The notes beneath the pieces are model-generated. The model saw only the letters and a list, made by a program, of their open reading frames with translations. It did not search any database and was not told the origin of the DNA. Source: Pseudoneobacillus rhizosphaerae (lineage in GTDB: Bacteria; Bacillota; Bacilli; Bacillales; Cytobacillaceae). Taken from it: a stretch of 64,000 bases of DNA. Location of the stretch: NCBI RefSeq assembly GCF_917563885.1, contig NZ_CAKJTG010000007.1:18398-82397 (forward strand), read 5' to 3'. Positions 25,453 through 35,000 of the stretch are shown piece by piece (within the stretch, counting starts at the first letter, position 1; every line of letters starts with the position of its first letter). Both the position numbers and the translations under genes were made by a program.

Positions 25453-27696
25453 TTATTGTGCTTTGAAAATATAAACCGTGTCATACGTACCACGTTCAAT
25501 CCGAATCTCATTATTATTAAAAATCGCAAGATCCTCCTTGTTGCTTTTCTCAGCTAGCTTTTCAAACTTCACCACAAAGCTAGACTCTTGACACTCCTTC
25601 GTAAGCAGGACCCGATCCTTACTCGCATGTGCTTTAAATGTCAAATCGTAAATGGACTTTTTTTCAGCAAAAAAAGGAATAAGCCATTTGCTGAACCAGT
25701 TTGTGTGGAAGTCTAACGTTTCGCCTCGCACATCTTGGATTCTCCCTTTTCTTCGACTTCGTTTGTATTCAATGGATATTCGATCACTGTCAAATCTAGG
25801 TTTCTTAATAATTCCAACAATGTAAGCAAGGATGGCCAGTAGCCCCAAGAGCTTCAACAAATCCATTCCATATTTTTTAAATGGTGAAATATCTTGAATC
25901 GTTACGGTGAAATTCGCCTCAGCCACTTCCTTCGGATAGGACCCAGGGAGGGTGACCTTTAACGGAACATCTCCTACAGCCGTTCGAAAAAGCGGAGCTA
26001 ACCCTTTAGGATAGAGGAGAATTTGATTTCCAACCTGTGCCGTTTCGATCTTAAGGTTTTCTGGTACTTGAATTTTAAGATGAGGAAAAATCTGTTTCAG
26101 TTCTTCCTCCGAAATTTCTTTGCCATTTATCATCGGAGTTATTTTTAACGGTTTCGCCTCATCGAGTTTATTTAAAGCGGCACTCCATGAATCCGAATCA
26201 GCGACTAACTCCATTTTTCGAGTTTCTAGAGACTTAAGGCTTGTTTCCTTTTCTTTCTGATAAAAACCCTTAATATTGACTTTCACTTTTACAGGAATCT
26301 CACCCTTATCTGTTAAGGTAAAGTCGCCTTTGAATTTATTAAGCTTACGATCATATTGAAGTGGAACTTTGTCTGCCCCGATTAGAGCTTCTACTTCAAA
26401 CAAACCATCAACATCAATAGTACTTATATTGATTTCTTCACCGGTACTTTCACTCTTGATAAGCGTCGTTTCAACCCTCATCTTACTACCCTCAAAGAAA
26501 ACGGAAGCGTCATCCGTCAGGTTCCCATCCTCAGTGATTTTTTTAACATCAATCTTAAAATCAACGGCTGGTTCCGCTAACACCTGGATATTCTTTTTTT
26601 GATCTTTAGTTAATTGCTGATCAAAGACAATCTTATACGTACCGCTTTCGATGATGGCGTCCCCATTTACATTTTTTAAATGAGTCAGCGTTCCGCGAAT
26701 CGGTGGATTGATTTGATGTGGGTCATCTGGTGTTTTTATTTTATAAGGACCCTCCATCCCTTGTTTGATGCGTTTGTTATTGACGTAAAATTCCTTCATG
26801 TTAAAGGAAGCCTGTTCTTCGGGTGATTGTTCAATGATCGAGATTCGCCTTAATGGAAAAGGAGATTCTAAGATTAATTGATTTCCTTCGAGAGTGGGAT
26901 TTAAATCAAACAGCTTTTCCTCACTCGGATCTCGATTGGTCATTAGAGCGGCAACTTCATTAATGCGGTCAATAATTTCTACTTGACCATTGCTCTCTAA
27001 AACTAGACCATCCGAGCTTTCTTTCCATTGACGTTTAAAGTCGGCCATGATCAGCTGCTCTTCCTGGTTCAGATACGTTTCAGTGGGGATCAAAGTGGTG
27101 TGCATCGTCGCACCTTTCTTCTCCACTTTTCCTTTTAACTCTTCCAAACTTTTAAAGAGATTTTGTTTTGTTTTTTCAATATGCTCTTTCGTACTATATT
27201 TGCCACTTCCAGGAGTTAGTTCAGCAAAAACCCCATCAGTCAGAACAATTAACCAAAAATCAGAGTGATCGTAGCTATCCGCAAGCTGATTAAGTTCATT
27301 CATAGCTGTATGTAAAGATTTGATAGGAGTCCCACTTCGTTTATTCCAAGCTCTTATTCGATCAATCCCAAGTTGACGAAGATCCTCCTCTAACTCGACC
27401 GGCTTCGCTACCTCTGGTGAACTCATATAAACGACCTTAAGCTGATCCTGTGTATCCATTAAAGCGACGAAACTTTGAAGCGCATAATTCGCATATTTCC
27501 AATTATCAATTGGCAGTTTTGTTCCATCAGGATTTTTTTGTTCCCACATACTACCAGAATCATCGTAGACCAGAGCCACAATCTTATTTCTAGGAATCCG
27601 TGGATCGGTTTTAGCTTGAACAGGTGAGAGGATGCTGCAAAAGGAAAAAATGAACATAACTAGCATCATAACCGCGTGTTTATACTTACCTATCAT
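25453..27696 (-). CDS. Secreted, membrane-anchored von Willebrand factor A domain protein
   Basis: A 747-residue protein, first gene of the tubulin-like operon. The signal peptide is at residues 1-28 (ending SPVQA). The vWA domain spans about residues 37-215, with an intact metal-ion-dependent adhesion site DDSGSM (45-50), the threonine region SGTPIKSLHT and the aspartate in VLTDGVF. A long beta-rich extracellular part follows. One transmembrane helix lies around residue 645 (LLKLLGLLAILAYIVGII), and a cytoplasmic tail of about 90 residues ends the protein. It could therefore pass a signal or mechanical link from outside to the cytoplasmic tubulin-like protein, whose gene starts 65 nt downstream. 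No other gene precedes it. Confidence 0.82.
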   Translation of the reverse strand: MIGKYKHAVMMLVMFIFSFCSILSPVQAKTDPRIPRNKIVALVYDDSGSMWEQKNPDGTKLPIDNWKYANYALQSFVALMDTQDQLKVVYMSSPEVAKPVELEEDLRQLGIDRIRAWNKRSGTPIKSLHTAMNELNQLADSYDHSDFWLIVLTDGVFAELTPGSGKYSTKEHIEKTKQNLFKSLEELKGKVEKKGATMHTTLIPTETYLNQEEQLIMADFKRQWKESSDGLVLESNGQVEIIDRINEVAALMTNRDPSEEKLFDLNPTLEGNQLILESPFPLRRISIIEQSPEEQASFNMKEFYVNNKRIKQGMEGPYKIKTPDDPHQINPPIRGTLTHLKNVNGDAIIESGTYKIVFDQQLTKDQKKNIQVLAEPAVDFKIDVKKITEDGNLTDDASVFFEGSKMRVETTLIKSESTGEEINISTIDVDGLFEVEALIGADKVPLQYDRKLNKFKGDFTLTDKGEIPVKVKVNIKGFYQKEKETSLKSLETRKMELVADSDSWSAALNKLDEAKPLKITPMINGKEISEEELKQIFPHLKIQVPENLKIETAQVGNQILLYPKGLAPLFRTAVGDVPLKVTLPGSYPKEVAEANFTVTIQDISPFKKYGMDLLKLLGLLAILAYIVGIIKKPRFDSDRISIEYKRSRRKGRIQDVRGETLDFHTNWFSKWLIPFFAEKKSIYDLTFKAHASKDRVLLTKECQESSFVVKFEKLAEKSNKEDLAIFNNNEIRIERGTYDTVYIFKAQ

Positions 27697-28132
27697 TCTT
27701 TAAACTCCCTTCGATACCAGCACACACGATAAGTTATCATTTTGGTAAGGCTCTAAACAACCTTTGGTAATTACTTCTATCTTATACAGGAAGACCGTAA
27801 CTCATGACCTATTTTTGAAAATATGGAACAGGCTTTGTGGTGTAGGGGTATGGCTATCTTGCAGGAGCTTTGGAAGTGGGGATTTTAATCTCAACTATTC
27901 TACAAAAAATAGCGCGTTTAAGAATTTATCATCTAATCGGGTAGTAACACAAGTAACGCAAAAGAACCCTGCCTTATTTGCAAGATTCCTCCTTTTGTTT
28001 ATAAAAAAACCTCACATCAATCAACTTCGTGCATGCCCCTTCTCCCCACGCTGACACCATTTTAGTACACCATATCCACGAAAAGATGATAAACTAGATT
28101 AAGATTAAATAAGAGTATCTCTGGGGGAACCA
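27697..28132. other. 436-bp gap; promoter regions only
   Basis: Between the divergent vWA gene (minus) and GNAT-like gene (plus). Short open frames occur here but have no ribosome binding sites or recognisable product. Apart from the two promoters I see no repeat, hairpin or RNA motif that I would name. Confidence 0.6.
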
Positions 28133-28699
28133 ATGTATATAAAAGTAGATTCAGTGGCGCTATTAAATCATTTCAACCAAATTTGGATGGAATGTTGGCT
28201 TGAAAAAGGGTATTTTTTAGAAAATGAAAATAGTCTCACAGATCGTTATATCATAACTGACATTGAAGAACGAAAAGTTGGAACGATTGAATTTAAACCG
28301 TATAGCTTAGACCCAAAGAATAATATTAATACTGTATTTCCGTTTCATGAGCTAGAATCGATTGTCAAAGAAACAGATTCAGTCATTGAGATTGACAAGG
28401 TGGCCATTTTAAAAGAATTTAGGGGGAAGAATCTCGATAGACTTTTATCCCTATTTGTCCATTATACAGAGGATCATGATATAAATTATTGTGTCGTTTT
28501 GCTTGAAAGAATTTTTTACAAAGCATTAAAAAATGTTTATAAGATTCCACTCGAAGCAGTCGGTGAAAAAATATATTATAAAGGGGATTATGTAATTCCA
28601 GCTATTGTTTGTCCTAAAGAAATCTACCAAAATAAAAAAGATTACAAGTGGATTGTTTCTATCAACCAAAATAAAAAGAGAAAACTTATTTTAATATAA
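28133..28699 (+). CDS. GNAT-like acyl/acetyltransferase-fold protein
   Basis: A 188-residue soluble protein that looks like a GNAT-fold enzyme. There is an N-terminal strand-rich part (YIITDIEERKVGTIEFKPY), then EIDKVAILKEFRGKNLDRLL near residue 85, which has the shape of GNAT motif A. The usual R/QxxGxG/A loop is replaced by EFRGKNL, so acetyl-CoA binding is uncertain. The end of the domain (RIFYKALKNVYKIPLEAVGE) resembles the autoinducer-synthase-like GNAT subgroup. It is 19 bp upstream of the GGDEF-EAL gene and probably cotranscribed, which hints at a link to c-di-GMP signalling. GGGGGA precedes the start. Substrate unknown. Confidence 0.6.
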   Translation: MYIKVDSVALLNHFNQIWMECWLEKGYFLENENSLTDRYIITDIEERKVGTIEFKPYSLDPKNNINTVFPFHELESIVKETDSVIEIDKVAILKEFRGKNLDRLLSLFVHYTEDHDINYCVVLLERIFYKALKNVYKIPLEAVGEKIYYKGDYVIPAIVCPKEIYQNKKDYKWIVSINQNKKRKLILI

Positions 28700-28718
28700 A
28701 TCAAGATTGGAGAATTAG

Positions 28719-31055
28719 ATGTATAGCCAGAAAATAAAGAAATTCGCCTACCTTTTTATAATTGTTTTCATTTTATCGAATTTGCTTTGGAATGTAATTT
28801 TTAAAGATAAACAAATATTTTTGGATTGGGGCGGAGTGACCTTTCAAGTTATTGCTTGCCTAACCTCTATTGCTTGGCTTTGTTTTAGTTATTGGAAGCA
28901 TGAAGGGAAGGCTAAAAGTTTTTGGTTATTACTTGCATTCGGGGTTCTTTTCTACTTACTAGGAACAATAATTTGGGCATATGATGCTTTTATTCTAAAA
29001 GGTAATGGACAGACGAATAACCTACCAGAGATTCTCTGGTTGGGACAAAATGGATTTTATTTTATCGCACTCCTTGTCTTAATGAACCAAATAAAAAGCC
29101 ATTTGTTTACGATTCGTTTCTTCTTAGATATGTTAATCGTGATGTCTGCTGCCATGACTTTCAATTGGATATTTATTATTAAACCGTTACTAAGTCATAA
29201 TACTGATGTTGTTTTAAATTTCACTGAGTTTCTTTATCCTATTTTAGATCTAGGTGTCCTTGTTGGAGTTTTAAGCTTTATTATTGCTTCAAATGGTATT
29301 TTTAGTAGAAGCACATCCTTTCTACTCATCTCTGGATTCTTAATTCAAATTATTGCAGATACGATCTTTTCCTATCTGAAGGTTATGAATTTATACACGG
29401 TCGGGAGTTTAAATGAACCTTTATGGATTTTATCGATTCTGTTAATAGGTTTATCAGGAATTTACCATATTCCGAAAGAATTCCGAACCAAACGTCCGAA
29501 AATCCACTTATTTTTTCGACATAGTATTCCATATATGGGAGTTCTTTTACTATCGATTTATGTGATATCGGTTCTCTACAAGACACATCCTATCGTTATG
29601 GGATTATTTTTAAGTATATTATTGGTTATCTTAAGACAATTATTTACTTTAATAGAAAATGATAAACTAGTGAATCAATTAAATAGTTTAAATGAAGAAT
29701 TAGAAGTGAAAGTTAAGGAAAGAACGGATAAGCTTGTAGAAACGGTTAATTCGATGGAATATCTAGCCTACCATGATGTGGTTACCGGACTGCCAAATCG
29801 CAGATATTTGCAGAAAAGACTTTCGTTAGCTGTTAGTAATAATAAATCTGGTGACAAGAAAATTGGCTTTATGCTACTTGATTTGGATCGGTTTAAACAT
29901 ATAAATGACAGTCTTGGTCATTCCTATGGTGACCTATTATTAAAAGAAGTCGGGCAAAGGCTAGTAAATTGTATGGAATCAAATGATATAGTCTGTCGAA
30001 TCGGTGGTGACGAATTCGTCATACTAATCGAAGATACTAATTTTGAAAAGATAGAAAATAAAGCAAAAAGTGTTTTAATTTCCTTGAGAAAAACGTTTGT
30101 TATGACGGATTTTGAACTTCATATCACCCCAAGTATCGGGGTATCAATTTTCCCTGACCATGGTAGTGATTTTGAAGCTTTACTAATGAAAGCTGATACC
30201 GCAATGTACAAGGTAAAAGAAAAAGGGAAAAATCATTTTATGATTTATCGCTGCTCTATGAGTATGGAGCCAATGATAGAATTAGAAAGTTCATTACGTA
30301 AGGGTTTAGAGCGTGATGAATTTATTCTCTACTATCAACCGCAAATCTCACTCCTTACAAATGAAATTGTGGGCGTGGAAGCCTTAGTACGTTGGGAAAG
30401 ACCTGGCTTTGGTTTGGTTCCGCCATCAGAATTTATCCCTTTAGCTGAAGAAATGGGATTAATTGTTCCAATTGGGGAAAGGGTTTTATTGGAGGCTTGT
30501 AAGCAGTCTGTTTCCTGGAGAGAAAAGGGATTACCAGTATTTAGGATTGCGGTAAATATATCGTCCTTACAATTTCAACAGAATGATTTTATTGAAACAG
30601 TATCTCGAATAATCAAAGAAACTCGAGCAAATCCAAATGATATTGAATTGGAAATTACCGAAAGTATGGCCATGGGACCTATTGAGAAAAACCTAGCGAA
30701 ACTTTCCTATTTAAAAAAAATGGGCTTCCTAATTGCAATGGATGATTTTGGTACTGGATATTCATCCTTACATTATTTAAGCCAATTTCCAATAGACCGA
30801 CTGAAAATAGATCGTTCCTTTATTTCATCTCTAGGAAAAAGTGAAAAAGATGCTGCCATAGTAAAATTGATTGTCATGATGGCAAAGGGGCTGAACTTCC
30901 AAGTTCTTGCTGAAGGGGTTGAGGAAGAGCTTCAAAAAGAGTTTTTAATGGATATTGGATGCGACGAGTTTCAAGGCTACTTATACAGTCCTCCTATAAG
31001 TGCGGACGACTGCGAAAAATTAATGCTAGCGAATGCTGTTCCGTTACAATCCTAG
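28719..31055 (+). CDS. Membrane-bound GGDEF-EAL protein (c-di-GMP synthesis/degradation)
   Basis: A 778-residue protein. About ten transmembrane helices fill residues 8-315 and form an unrecognised sensor region. A short coiled coil follows (about 318-348), then GGDEF (about 350-515) and EAL (about 520-775). The cyclase motif is intact, RIGGDEFVI. The inhibitory RxxD site is lost, because the arginine position reads E in ESND. The EAL domain keeps EALVRW, ELEITES, DDFGTGYSSL, LKIDRSF, AEGVEE and QGYLYS, all features of active phosphodiesterases. The protein could therefore make and break c-di-GMP without product inhibition of the cyclase. Together with the riboswitch at 48.9 kb this is the only c-di-GMP turnover enzyme in the window. 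Confidence 0.92.
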   Translation: MYSQKIKKFAYLFIIVFILSNLLWNVIFKDKQIFLDWGGVTFQVIACLTSIAWLCFSYWKHEGKAKSFWLLLAFGVLFYLLGTIIWAYDAFILKGNGQTNNLPEILWLGQNGFYFIALLVLMNQIKSHLFTIRFFLDMLIVMSAAMTFNWIFIIKPLLSHNTDVVLNFTEFLYPILDLGVLVGVLSFIIASNGIFSRSTSFLLISGFLIQIIADTIFSYLKVMNLYTVGSLNEPLWILSILLIGLSGIYHIPKEFRTKRPKIHLFFRHSIPYMGVLLLSIYVISVLYKTHPIVMGLFLSILLVILRQLFTLIENDKLVNQLNSLNEELEVKVKERTDKLVETVNSMEYLAYHDVVTGLPNRRYLQKRLSLAVSNNKSGDKKIGFMLLDLDRFKHINDSLGHSYGDLLLKEVGQRLVNCMESNDIVCRIGGDEFVILIEDTNFEKIENKAKSVLISLRKTFVMTDFELHITPSIGVSIFPDHGSDFEALLMKADTAMYKVKEKGKNHFMIYRCSMSMEPMIELESSLRKGLERDEFILYYQPQISLLTNEIVGVEALVRWERPGFGLVPPSEFIPLAEEMGLIVPIGERVLLEACKQSVSWREKGLPVFRIAVNISSLQFQQNDFIETVSRIIKETRANPNDIELEITESMAMGPIEKNLAKLSYLKKMGFLIAMDDFGTGYSSLHYLSQFPIDRLKIDRSFISSLGKSEKDAAIVKLIVMMAKGLNFQVLAEGVEEELQKEFLMDIGCDEFQGYLYSPPISADDCEKLMLANAVPLQS

Positions 31056-31076
31056 AGCAGAATGAATTACTGAAAA

Positions 31077-31116
31077 AGGGAGTTGATCTAAGTATATCAA
31101 CTCCCTTCCTTTTTAT
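31077..31116 (+). terminator. Intrinsic terminator of the GGDEF-EAL unit
   Basis: AAAGGGAGTTGAT then a short loop and ATCAACTCCCTT, followed by CCTTTTT. Strong stem, 22 bp past the stop codon. Confidence 0.88.
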
Positions 31117-31269
31117 GAGGCATGGGTATGGTTCAATGATAGATATAATTTTATACATGTTATATTCATGTGTATTTTTACACCTCATCGTTGTTTTTGA
31201 AACCTTGAAAAGTTAGATTTAAGTACACATGTAATCGCCATTTAATAAACTATCCTTCTGAAAAATAAG

Positions 31270-32280
31270 CTAAGTAAATAAGCTCTCTTCAATCACCTTC
31301 AATACCTGAAAAGCTCCAGAAGAATGGTTAGAAGGAATGGTAACTTTCAATCCAAGCTCAGGATACACGGCTGAATGGAAGCACACTCCTGGGTCATAGC
31401 CCATAACATGGTACTTGAAAATCCGATTATTTCGTTTGTTGATCCAAATTCCATATCCATACTCTACATCCTGTTTTACTCCAATGTGTGGGGTTAATAG
31501 TATGTTGGTAGAATCTTCACTTAATAGCTGATAACTCATCAAGGCTTCCCAAAACCTTATCATATCAGGCGCAGTTACATATGCCCCACCATCGGAGCCA
31601 CCTTTGATCGGAATGGAGTAGGTATTTACTTTCCATGTTCCGTCTTCATGGTCGATGTAACCTAAGGCAGCGTTTTTCGGTAGCTGATCTAATGAAAAGT
31701 AGCCTGAATCCTTCATGCCACAACGTTGGAAGATATTTTTTTCGACATAGTCTGTAAAAGGGAGGCCAGTTTGCTGCTCCACAATCAATCCCAATACAAT
31801 GAAGCCTGCATTATTATAATGAAATTTCTCCCCTGGCTTGAACTTCATTTTTTCATTCTGAAACAAAGGAAGAAAATCCTTTAAACTTTTTAATAGATAC
31901 ATAGGAGTGTGCTTCCATAGCTCTTCAAAATCGTCCATTATATCTTCATCAAAATAGTCAGCTATCCCTGAGCTATGTGTTAAAAGATGGTGAATAGTGA
32001 CATTCTCATCGTAATGGGGAAATTCTACATCTAAGCAGTCCTTCATTTTGGTATCAAAGGAAATTTTGCCACTCTCTACTAGTTGAGCTATCGCCACGGC
32101 TGTGAACAGTTTGCAACCTGATGCAATTCCAAAGCGAGTATCAATCCGATTCAATTGTTCATCCGAGCGATTAGAATAACCAGCAGCTGCCTCCATAATG
32201 ACTGTATGATCCTTCTTTATACTAATAGCCCCTGAAAATTGTGTTTCTTCTATTAATTTATCTATGTTAGTAAGATTCAT
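31270..32280 (-). CDS. Serine hydrolase of the beta-lactamase/penicillin-binding (class C-like) family
   Basis: A 336-residue protein of the AmpC/D,D-peptidase/esterase superfamily. It has the nucleophile motif SGCK (SxxK, about residues 53-56), the second motif YNN (HYNNAGFIVLG, about residue 155) and a glycine-rich KGGSDGGAY near residue 225, in the place of the usual KTG-like box. There is no clear signal peptide, so it may be cytoplasmic and act as an esterase or peptidase rather than a lactamase. It is monocistronic and convergent with the GGDEF-EAL gene. Resistance should not be inferred from family membership. Confidence 0.82.
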   Translation of the reverse strand: MNLTNIDKLIEETQFSGAISIKKDHTVIMEAAAGYSNRSDEQLNRIDTRFGIASGCKLFTAVAIAQLVESGKISFDTKMKDCLDVEFPHYDENVTIHHLLTHSSGIADYFDEDIMDDFEELWKHTPMYLLKSLKDFLPLFQNEKMKFKPGEKFHYNNAGFIVLGLIVEQQTGLPFTDYVEKNIFQRCGMKDSGYFSLDQLPKNAALGYIDHEDGTWKVNTYSIPIKGGSDGGAYVTAPDMIRFWEALMSYQLLSEDSTNILLTPHIGVKQDVEYGYGIWINKRNNRIFKYHVMGYDPGVCFHSAVYPELGLKVTIPSNHSSGAFQVLKVIEESLFT

Positions 32281-32476
32281 TTTTCCCCTCTCATTCTAAC
32301 GATTTTTAGATTTTGCCGCTCTAGTTATTTTCATTATAAATGATATTTTGGGAAATTGTAGAAGAACTTGTTAGTTTCCAATCTAACTGACCACATTCGA
32401 TATAAACACTCTCCCCAAAAGGCTAGCAGAGTATTATAATTAAGCAACGGCAAAAAGATAAGTAAGGAGCAGACAA

Positions 32477-33448
32477 ATGAATCTTGTATTAACTGTAGAT
32501 GAACGTGAATCGCTACTCTCTTTACTAACAGATCAACAAAGAACCTTCATCCTAGAGCATGTTAAAAGAGGTAAAAAAACAACATTTGCTAATGAAATGG
32601 CAAAGGATAAAGGCCTGGTTTTACCTAGCGAAGCTTCAATTGAAGACATTGAAATGCTATTAGATGAGTGGGTACTTGAAGACTATATTGACAATGGTTT
32701 TATCAATTCAGAAACTCCTTGTGAATGTGGAAGACCTCTACGGCATCAATATATTGTTAAACATAAAAGTACGAATGAAATCAGACGATTTGGGATTACC
32801 CATTTTGAGGAACATACAGGTATTCCAGCTGAGATTGTTAGCGCCATTAAAAAGGGATTTTCAGCAATTGATTATGAAATGGATGATCTCCTTTCTAAGA
32901 TAAAAAGGAATTGGAGTTTAAATGATACGAAACTTTTCATCCCTGATGGGTTTACTTTCCCGAAGGAGATTCGTAATCATCTTGATAACCAAGTTCCGCT
33001 ATTAGATCGGCACATTCAGCATTTAAGAAAACTAGTGAGTCAATTTAGGGATGAGAGAGAATCTATTAAACAGGATGTTCCGGAAGTAAAGAAAGAGTTT
33101 AATTGGGATTTCGATAGTCCAATGGAAGATGACCAAGTTTCATTTGAGTTTGATTTATTTGAGGAAAAAGAGGCACAATCCCCTACAACGGAATCACTTC
33201 CTATCAATAATTTATCTGGCCCAATAAAGGATAAAATATTGCAATATCTAAGAACCGTATCTAGTACACGAGTTATTTGTGAGCTTTTAATTAAGAACCA
33301 CATAGTTGCCAATCAAAGATACATAACTGGCAAACCTAAGATTTATCCTTATGTTTGTTTTTTTCTTGAGGGGTTAGTATCACAAGGGGAACTTTATCTT
33401 GAGGATATTAATGGTCATGAGGATCGATTTTATAAGTTATTCAAATAG
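32477..33448 (+). CDS. DUF3895-like protein
   Basis: A 323-residue soluble, acidic protein of the kind annotated in bacilli as DUF3895-containing. The N-terminal third contains a putative zinc-binding CECGRP segment and the segment RRFGITHFEEHTGIPAEIV. The middle is low-complexity and acidic (around EEKEAQSPTTESLP). The last 80 residues look like a winged-helix-type module (IKDKILQYLRTVSSTRVICE and PYVCFFLEGLVSQGELYLED). It could bind nucleic acid, but this is inference. AGTAAGGAG sits just upstream of the ATG. It is alone in its transcription unit, and the assignment rests on recalled family appearance. Confidence 0.6.
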   Translation: MNLVLTVDERESLLSLLTDQQRTFILEHVKRGKKTTFANEMAKDKGLVLPSEASIEDIEMLLDEWVLEDYIDNGFINSETPCECGRPLRHQYIVKHKSTNEIRRFGITHFEEHTGIPAEIVSAIKKGFSAIDYEMDDLLSKIKRNWSLNDTKLFIPDGFTFPKEIRNHLDNQVPLLDRHIQHLRKLVSQFRDERESIKQDVPEVKKEFNWDFDSPMEDDQVSFEFDLFEEKEAQSPTTESLPINNLSGPIKDKILQYLRTVSSTRVICELLIKNHIVANQRYITGKPKIYPYVCFFLEGLVSQGELYLEDINGHEDRFYKLFK

Positions 33449-33528
33449 AAGCGTGAAGCACATTCCCTGACTTTTCCAATATAATCCTATAAGATTAGTA
33501 TTATATTGGAATAGGAGGGAATTTAACG

Positions 33529-34821
33529 TTGTTTCAACTAACTAAAAGATTGGCTTTACTTATTACCTTTGCATTATTATTTAGTTTCATTGGAGGGCAC
33601 ACTGCTACGATTGCTAGTGCTAAAGTTTCAAAGGTGCCCATTACCAATCCCAAAAGTCATCCCCAGTTAAAGGAGTATTTCATACCTCTCAAGGATACAT
33701 ATGAAACCACTGACAACGGGGTCAGTGTTTATTTTGAAAGAAAAGATATTGGCTATGCGATCACTAGTCATGTCATCGCCAAGAAGAATGGGAAAACCTT
33801 ATGGAAAAAGAATTACCATGGAGGTGTTGGCCTGCTAACCGTTGAGGGGAATTTGATTTTTCTAGATGAGGGTAATCCAAATTCATCCATTAATGGCCCG
33901 TCCACCCTGATCGTCTTAAATACTCAAGGTAAAACGGTAGCGCGAGCAGAATTAAATGGCTCTATTAATATGAATGGCTATGAATATATCCGCTCTGGAG
34001 ATATCCTCTACGTTGTGACGGATCGCTCATTCGAGCGTCTTCAAGAGGGTGGAACAAATCCAGGTAAATTATATTCCCGAGTAACGGCCATTTCGGTGAA
34101 AACAGGGAAAGTCCTTTGGACAAAAGGAGCTGGGTTAGTCACCCATCCGCCAGTTCTATATAAAGGGAAAATCTATGTCACGGATCATTTCAATGGTTTA
34201 GTTTCCTTTGATTCAAAAGGCGCTAAAACCCTCTTAATTAAGGATACAACCTTATATGGTAAACCATATTTTTCTCCAAAAGGTCAAGTTTATTTATCCT
34301 CTACAGATAGTAATACCTATGTTGAGAGCTTACGCATGTACGATGCTCAATTTAAACTGGCATGGTCCAAGCCTTATACAGGATTTTTCCTTGAGTTAAC
34401 CTTTGACCAGGACCTTGCGATTCTATCAACCAATGAATATATCGATGCGAAAACATCTATTGGCTATGACTTTAGTGGGCGTATGTATACGTTTAATGAT
34501 AGTGGTAAATTGCTCTGGTACTTTAAACATCAAGGATATAACAGCATGGGGACTGTTGTTTCAGGAGATAACTTATTTTTCATTAGTAAAATCATGAACC
34601 CTACTAAGGAATACTTTTTCAAAAATGATATCGTATTATTTAACAATAGGATTTGGGGCTTAAACAAAAGAACAGGCGCCATTACCTACCGAACCGGCTG
34701 GGGAAGCTACTATTTCCCAACCTATCAATTTCCTATTCAAGGAAAAATCCAAAAAGCAAACGTGCCGATTATCGAGGAAGCTTCTTCGACTAACAAGAAG
34801 TCATATTATTTATTAAAATAA
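33529..34821 (+). CDS. Secreted PQQ-like beta-propeller protein
   Basis: A 430-residue protein starting at a TTG (33529), chosen because TAGGAGGG stands eight bases upstream. The signal peptide is at about residues 1-32 (ending TIASAKV). The rest has repeated beta-propeller blades of the PQQ/outer-membrane-assembly type, for example GKTLWKKNYHGGVGLL, TGKVLWTKGAG, SGKLLWYFKHQG and KRTGAITYRTGW. The W-containing blade repeats indicate a seven- or eight-bladed propeller. No catalytic residues are recognisable. Such proteins usually bind partners at the cell surface. It stands alone and is followed by a terminator. Confidence 0.8.
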   Translation: MFQLTKRLALLITFALLFSFIGGHTATIASAKVSKVPITNPKSHPQLKEYFIPLKDTYETTDNGVSVYFERKDIGYAITSHVIAKKNGKTLWKKNYHGGVGLLTVEGNLIFLDEGNPNSSINGPSTLIVLNTQGKTVARAELNGSINMNGYEYIRSGDILYVVTDRSFERLQEGGTNPGKLYSRVTAISVKTGKVLWTKGAGLVTHPPVLYKGKIYVTDHFNGLVSFDSKGAKTLLIKDTTLYGKPYFSPKGQVYLSSTDSNTYVESLRMYDAQFKLAWSKPYTGFFLELTFDQDLAILSTNEYIDAKTSIGYDFSGRMYTFNDSGKLLWYFKHQGYNSMGTVVSGDNLFFISKIMNPTKEYFFKNDIVLFNNRIWGLNKRTGAITYRTGWGSYYFPTYQFPIQGKIQKANVPIIEEASSTNKKSYYLLK

Positions 34822-34857
34822 TGTGTGGGGAGGTACTCCCCCCATCAAGCAAAGAAA

Positions 34858-34892
34858 AGGAAGTTGATCACTTAGATTAACTCCCTTTTTTG
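34858..34892 (+). terminator. Intrinsic terminator of the beta-propeller gene
   Basis: GGAAGTTGATC-ACTTA-GATTAACTCC followed by CTTTTTTG. Another small hairpin, GGGGAGGTACTCCCC (34828-34842), lies just before it. Confidence 0.75.
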
Positions 34893-35000
34893 CTTTATTC
34901 AGCTATATTACTTTGTATTTACGCTATCAGCACCCTACTCCCCAACAGCCTGATACAAATCCATACTAGTTTCTACAATATAACGATCCTACTTTTCGGC

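Noticed and set aside
31270-32280. Beta-lactam resistance gene
   Set aside because: The fold is that of a serine hydrolase, but there is no clear export signal, and family membership alone does not show lactamase activity.
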